Assembly: GCA_903879465.1 (NCBI GenBank)
Contig: CAIRLQ010000185.1
Coordinates: 1 to 17,983 of the forward strand
DNA: 17,983 nt
Reading direction: 5' to 3'
Origin: an uncultured Opitutia bacterium
Lineage (GTDB): Bacteria > Verrucomicrobiota > Verrucomicrobiia > Opitutales > UBA953
In this document: positions 14,532-17,983 of the stretch, in pieces
Numbering within the stretch: the stretch's first letter is position 1
Layout: each line of letters begins with the position of its first letter
Position numbers and translations under genes: made by a program
The notes under the pieces: generated by a model
What the model was told of the DNA's origin: nothing
The model's database searches: none
What the model saw: the letters and a program-made list of their open reading frames with translations, nothing else

Positions 14532-15530
14532 CTAAAGTCGCCAGCCAGCTTTCCAAAGCAAACCGTCGAGTTTGGTGCCGAGGCTGGAAAGGTGCCGGCC
14601 GAGACCGGTGCCGAGCGCGTGGTCGCGCAGCCCGCGGTCACGGTAGGTGCGCGGGCGTTCGGCCCAAGGTGTGGCGAGGAAGCGCCGCCAGGCCGCACGA
14701 TGTTCACCTTCGTCGAACCAGGCCGGAATGATATTTCCGTTAAACCAAGGTTCGCGGAGATACGCGAGGTAGAGTTCGTCATCGGCATCGACCTTGAGGA
14801 TGTGGTCGATGGCCTCCGCAAAGCTCGGGAACGCCGAAACGTCGATGAAGCTCCGCGGATTGAAGTCGAGCGCCACCAAGGGGTTTCCCCAGTAGACGGG
14901 TAGGCTCCCGGCGAGCATGGGCTCGACGAGTTTCTCCGTGGTGTAACCAGGCGAAGCGGAATTCTCGAACGCTAGGGTGAACTTATAATCGCGGACAAAT
15001 GCCATCTTGTCGCCGACGGGGCGCCCAAGATTATTGAAGTGGCGGCCGCCAGAATCGACAGGCCGTCGGCGGTTCAGCTGGCGGAAAAATAGATTACGCT
15101 GCGGGCAGCGCGGGTTGGAGACTACGAAGTTACAGAATTTTGATTTAGCTCGAAGTAACACCTGCGCATCGAAATCAGGGCCTTTGAGCAGGCGACGTGG
15201 GTCTTCGACGTAGAAGACATATTGCGGCAGACGGTAGTGGCGAGGGTCTTCGGGCAGGTGGCTAAAGGTGATCGCGTGGTCGCAGGCGTCAAAATCCGGC
15301 AAGACATTCTCAGAGGTAAAGAAGACCTTGCGGCCCCGAAAGGCCCGGTGCGCTTCGCCGAAGGTTGAGTAAATCAGCACCTCCGCTTCCGCCATCGGGA
15401 CGATGCGCACATCATACTCCGCGGCGAGGAGGCGGGTGAAAATATTATCCTGTGGATCGAACGACGCGAGACGGTCGCGCTCGTTACGACCAAAGATGAA
15501 ATCGCTAAAAGCTATCCGGAGGGGTCGCAT
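14532..15530 (-). CDS. GT10 family fucosyltransferase (alpha-1,3/4-type), second copy
   Basis: 332 residues with the classic GT10 arrangement seen in Helicobacter-type FucT enzymes: KVFFTSENVLPDF at 68-80 (the acceptor-side SEN), KFCNFVVSNP at 131-140, YKFTLAFENS at 182-191 and GYTTEKLVEPMLAGSLPVYW at 195-214, followed by GNP. The Glu of FEN and the Lys of TEK are the conserved GDP-fucose contacts. It adds fucose alpha-1,3 or alpha-1,4 to a GlcNAc/Glc-type sugar by family rule; the true acceptor is unknown. No heptad-repeat tail like that of H. pylori is seen. The ATG is six bases past the dnaE stop, without a Shine-Dalgarno sequence, so it is probably expressed by read-through and re-initiation from dnaE. 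Confidence 0.95.
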   Translation of the reverse strand: MRPLRIAFSDFIFGRNERDRLASFDPQDNIFTRLLAAEYDVRIVPMAEAEVLIYSTFGEAHRAFRGRKVFFTSENVLPDFDACDHAITFSHLPEDPRHYRLPQYVFYVEDPRRLLKGPDFDAQVLLRAKSKFCNFVVSNPRCPQRNLFFRQLNRRRPVDSGGRHFNNLGRPVGDKMAFVRDYKFTLAFENSASPGYTTEKLVEPMLAGSLPVYWGNPLVALDFNPRSFIDVSAFPSFAEAIDHILKVDADDELYLAYLREPWFNGNIIPAWFDEGEHRAAWRRFLATPWAERPRTYRDRGLRDHALGTGLGRHLSSLGTKLDGLLWKAGWRL

Positions 15531-15536
15531 GGGCGA

Positions 15537-17983
15537 TCAGTTACGCGGGCCGTACTTGCGCTGCGGGGGCTGCGTCGGCGCGATGGGCTCGATCTGAATG
15601 CCGGCGCAGGCGGGGTGGCGGCCGAAGGCGCCGTAGCTCTCGGTATCGAAGCGCGTGGTCATACCGCGGGCGGCCTCAGCGACGAGCACGCGTCCGTCGG
15701 GCTGGAGGAAGCCGATCTGCACTATCGTGGGTCCGTCGACCTTACGGGTGTGGGCGACAATCTTCTCCATGAAATCACCGGCTTCCGGGCCGGGCTTGAG
15801 GGCGAAGAGAATCTTCTTAATCAGGCTCGGCGCCCGGCGGAGCGGCGTGATGGCGTGGGCACTGAGCGACCATTCGCCGCGCTCCTCGCGCCAGTTGAGG
15901 CGAGCGTCGACGATGACGTGTGAGCCGTCCATGAGCAGCGGAAGTTCGCCGTCCTTGATCTGGGCCGCAGCGTCATAGGCTTCGGAGAACATCATCACGG
16001 GGATCGTCACCGAGCGCGAGGCGACGGTGAAGAGGGCCCATGGGCGGTTGTCTTTCTTGGAGATTTTCTTCTCGAGGGCGCCAACAATCCCGCAGACGCG
16101 CACGGTGTGCCGCTCGGTCTTATTGAGATCAATCCGGTCGGGTGTGACGGTGAGCGTGGCAACGGCTTCGTCGAGGCCCTGGTAATCGGCGAGCGGGTGG
16201 CCGCTGAGGTAGAAGCCGAGCAGGGCCTTCTCGCTATTAAGCATTTCCAGCTTCGGCATTTTCTCCGACTTACGTAGAATGAGGTCGGTCGGGCGCGCGG
16301 CGCCGGCGTCTTCGGCTCCGAGCAGATCAAAGAGCGAACCCTGACCGCTGGCGCGTTCCTTGCGCTCGCCCGCGACGTGGCGGCGGACGGATTCAATAGA
16401 ATCGACGAGGTGGCGGCGATCCTCGCTGGTGAAGTCGAAGCCGCCGGCCCGGACGAGGCAGTCCAACGTGCGGGAGTTGAGGTCGAATTCACCCATGCGG
16501 CCGACGAAGTCGGTAAAATCCTTGAAGGGTCCGTTCTTCTCGCGCTCAGCGACGATGTTGCGGGCGGCCTGTTCACCAACGCCCTTGATGGCGCCGAGGC
16601 CGAAGCGAATGGCGTTGTCCTTAATGACCGGCGTGAAGTCGGTGTCGGACTGGTTTACGTCGGGCCCGAGCGCCTTCATGCCGAGGGCTTCGACTTCTGC
16701 CATGAAGTCCGCGAGCTGGTCGGCGTTGCCCTGTTCGGAGGTCAGTACGGCCGACATGAACTCCACCGGGTAGTTGGCCTTTAGGTAAGCGGTGCGATAA
16801 GAGAGGATGGCGTAGGCGGCGGAGTGTGATTTGTTAAAGCCGTATTCCGCGAACTTCTCCAGGGTTGCGAAGATTTCCTCGGCCTTCTTCTTATCGATAT
16901 TGTTGGTCGTCTTGGCGCCCTCGACGAAGATCGAGCGTTGTTGCTCCATCTCCTCGCGGATCTTCTTGCCCATCGCGCGACGGAGCATATCGGCACCACC
17001 GAGGGTGTAGCCGGCGACCACGCGGGCAGCCTCCATTACCTGTTCTTGATAAACTAAGATACCGTAGGTTTCTTTGGCGACTTTTTCGAGAAGCGGGTGC
17101 GCGTATTTGACGAAGCTAGGGTCGTCCTTGCCCTTAATGTAGTCGCCGATGAACTGCATCGGACCCGGACGGTAGAGCGCGATCAGCGCGACAATCTCAT
17201 CGATGGCGGAGATGTGGAACTTGCGGCAGAGCGATTGCATACCGCCAGACTCAAGCTGGAACACGCCGACAGTCTTCGCCTCGTTGAGCAGGGCGAAAGT
17301 CGCGGCGTCTTCGAAACCGACTTTTTCGATGTCAAACGTCGTCTTGCCGCGATGCTTGCGCACGAGCTTCTGGGCGTCGTCGATAATCGTGAGCGTCTTG
17401 AGGCCCAGAAAGTCCATCTTTAGCAGGCCGAGTTTCTCGACGGGGTCCTTGGCGTACTGGGTCGTCAGGTCGCCTTCCTGCATTGTCACCGGAATGATGT
17501 CGGTCAGCGGCCGGTCGGCGATAATCATGCCGCACGCGTGTTTACCCGAGTTGCGGACCATGCCCTCGATGATGCGGCCGGTCTCGATAATACTCGCGGC
17601 CTGTGGGTTGATGCTGACTTCCTCGCGGAGCTCGTTGGATTTCTTTAGAGCGTCCTCGAGCGAAATATTGATGTCGTCCGGGACGAGCTTCGCGAGGCGG
17701 TTGGTCTCGATGAACGGCAGGTCGCGGATTCGGGCGAGATCGCGGACGACCATCTTGGCGCCAAAGGTGCCGAAGGTGATGATGTTGGCGACGCGGTCTT
17801 CGCCGTATTTCTTGCGGACGTAGCCGACGACTTCGTCGCGACGACGCATGCAGAAGTCGATATCGAAGTCGGGCGCGGAGACGCGCTCGGGATTCAGGAA
17901 GCGCTCGAAGAGCAGACCGAAGCGAATCGGATCGATGTCCGTAATCTTAAGGCAATAGGCCACGATGGAGCCGGCGCCTGACC
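15537..17983 (-). CDS. dnaE: DNA polymerase III subunit alpha, C-terminal 814 residues
   Basis: The frame is open to the right edge, so the N-terminal PHP domain and the start codon (about 360 residues by comparison with E. coli DnaE) are outside. The visible part begins SGAGSIVAYCLKITD. The palm has both catalytic aspartates in PDFDIDF (visible residues 40 and 42) and the third in LLKMDFLGL (visible 190). ITFGTFGAKMVVRDLARI and SGKHACGMII are the usual flanking blocks. A helix-hairpin-helix RFGLGAIKGVGEQAARNI is followed by the beta-clamp binding motif QGSLF (16329-16343), then an OB-fold (VRVCGIVGALEKKISKKDNR). The protein elongates DNA in the replisome. It appears complete and functional at its C-terminus. 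Having fucosyltransferase and GT25 genes immediately behind it is unusual. Confidence 0.98.
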   Translation of the reverse strand, partial: SGAGSIVAYCLKITDIDPIRFGLLFERFLNPERVSAPDFDIDFCMRRRDEVVGYVRKKYGEDRVANIITFGTFGAKMVVRDLARIRDLPFIETNRLAKLVPDDINISLEDALKKSNELREEVSINPQAASIIETGRIIEGMVRNSGKHACGMIIADRPLTDIIPVTMQEGDLTTQYAKDPVEKLGLLKMDFLGLKTLTIIDDAQKLVRKHRGKTTFDIEKVGFEDAATFALLNEAKTVGVFQLESGGMQSLCRKFHISAIDEIVALIALYRPGPMQFIGDYIKGKDDPSFVKYAHPLLEKVAKETYGILVYQEQVMEAARVVAGYTLGGADMLRRAMGKKIREEMEQQRSIFVEGAKTTNNIDKKKAEEIFATLEKFAEYGFNKSHSAAYAILSYRTAYLKANYPVEFMSAVLTSEQGNADQLADFMAEVEALGMKALGPDVNQSDTDFTPVIKDNAIRFGLGAIKGVGEQAARNIVAEREKNGPFKDFTDFVGRMGEFDLNSRTLDCLVRAGGFDFTSEDRRHLVDSIESVRRHVAGERKERASGQGSLFDLLGAEDAGAARPTDLILRKSEKMPKLEMLNSEKALLGFYLSGHPLADYQGLDEAVATLTVTPDRIDLNKTERHTVRVCGIVGALEKKISKKDNRPWALFTVASRSVTIPVMMFSEAYDAAAQIKDGELPLLMDGSHVIVDARLNWREERGEWSLSAHAITPLRRAPSLIKKILFALKPGPEAGDFMEKIVAHTRKVDGPTIVQIGFLQPDGRVLVAEAARGMTTRFDTESYGAFGRHPACAGIQIEPIAPTQPPQRKYGPRN

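Overview
This 18 kb window comes from a GC-rich bacterial chromosome. It looks like a surface-polysaccharide / glycan-decoration locus lying next to the replicative polymerase gene dnaE. The combination of a DUF4838 secreted protein, a secreted GH5, many FkbM/GT2/GT10/GT11/GT25 genes and almost no Shine-Dalgarno sequences suggests a Verrucomicrobiota-like (Opitutales-type) genome. That assignment is an impression from gene content; no phylogenetic marker was tested.

Layout. 1-512 (minus): the 5' part of a class I SAM methyltransferase running off the left edge. 611-5663 (plus): two nearly identical ~240-bp intergenic repeats, each ending at the start codon of a gene for an exported protein (a GH5 glycosidase, then a DUF4838 protein), followed by a PglC-type phosphoglycosyl transferase that abuts the DUF4838 stop codon, then an FkbM methyltransferase. 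5731-11637 (minus, read right to left): GT25, GT2, Gfo/Idh/MocA oxidoreductase, DUF268 methyltransferase-like protein, a second GT2 paralogous to the first, and a GT11 alpha-1,2-fucosyltransferase. 11836-13706 (plus): a GT10 fucosyltransferase and an uncharacterised glycosyltransferase-like gene. 13721-17983 (minus): dnaE (C-terminal 814 residues), a second GT10 and a second GT25.

How the genes may work together (inference): the phosphoglycosyl transferase would load the first sugar phosphate on undecaprenyl phosphate. The GT2, GT25, GT10 and GT11 enzymes would extend and fucosylate the oligosaccharide, and FkbM and the other methyltransferases could methylate it. The oxidoreductase may modify a sugar precursor, and the exported GH5 and DUF4838 proteins could trim or turn over the finished polymer. 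No GDP-fucose synthesis, flippase, polymerase or export gene is visible, so the locus is incomplete here.

The least ordinary signals are non-coding. The duplicated repeats are each built of three related hairpin units whose stems differ by compensating changes, with the first two arranged like a REPIN. A perfect 14-bp inverted repeat also folds over the only convincing Shine-Dalgarno sequence in the window, one base before the GT11 start codon. No tRNA, rRNA, CRISPR array, transposase or convincing intrinsic terminator was seen.
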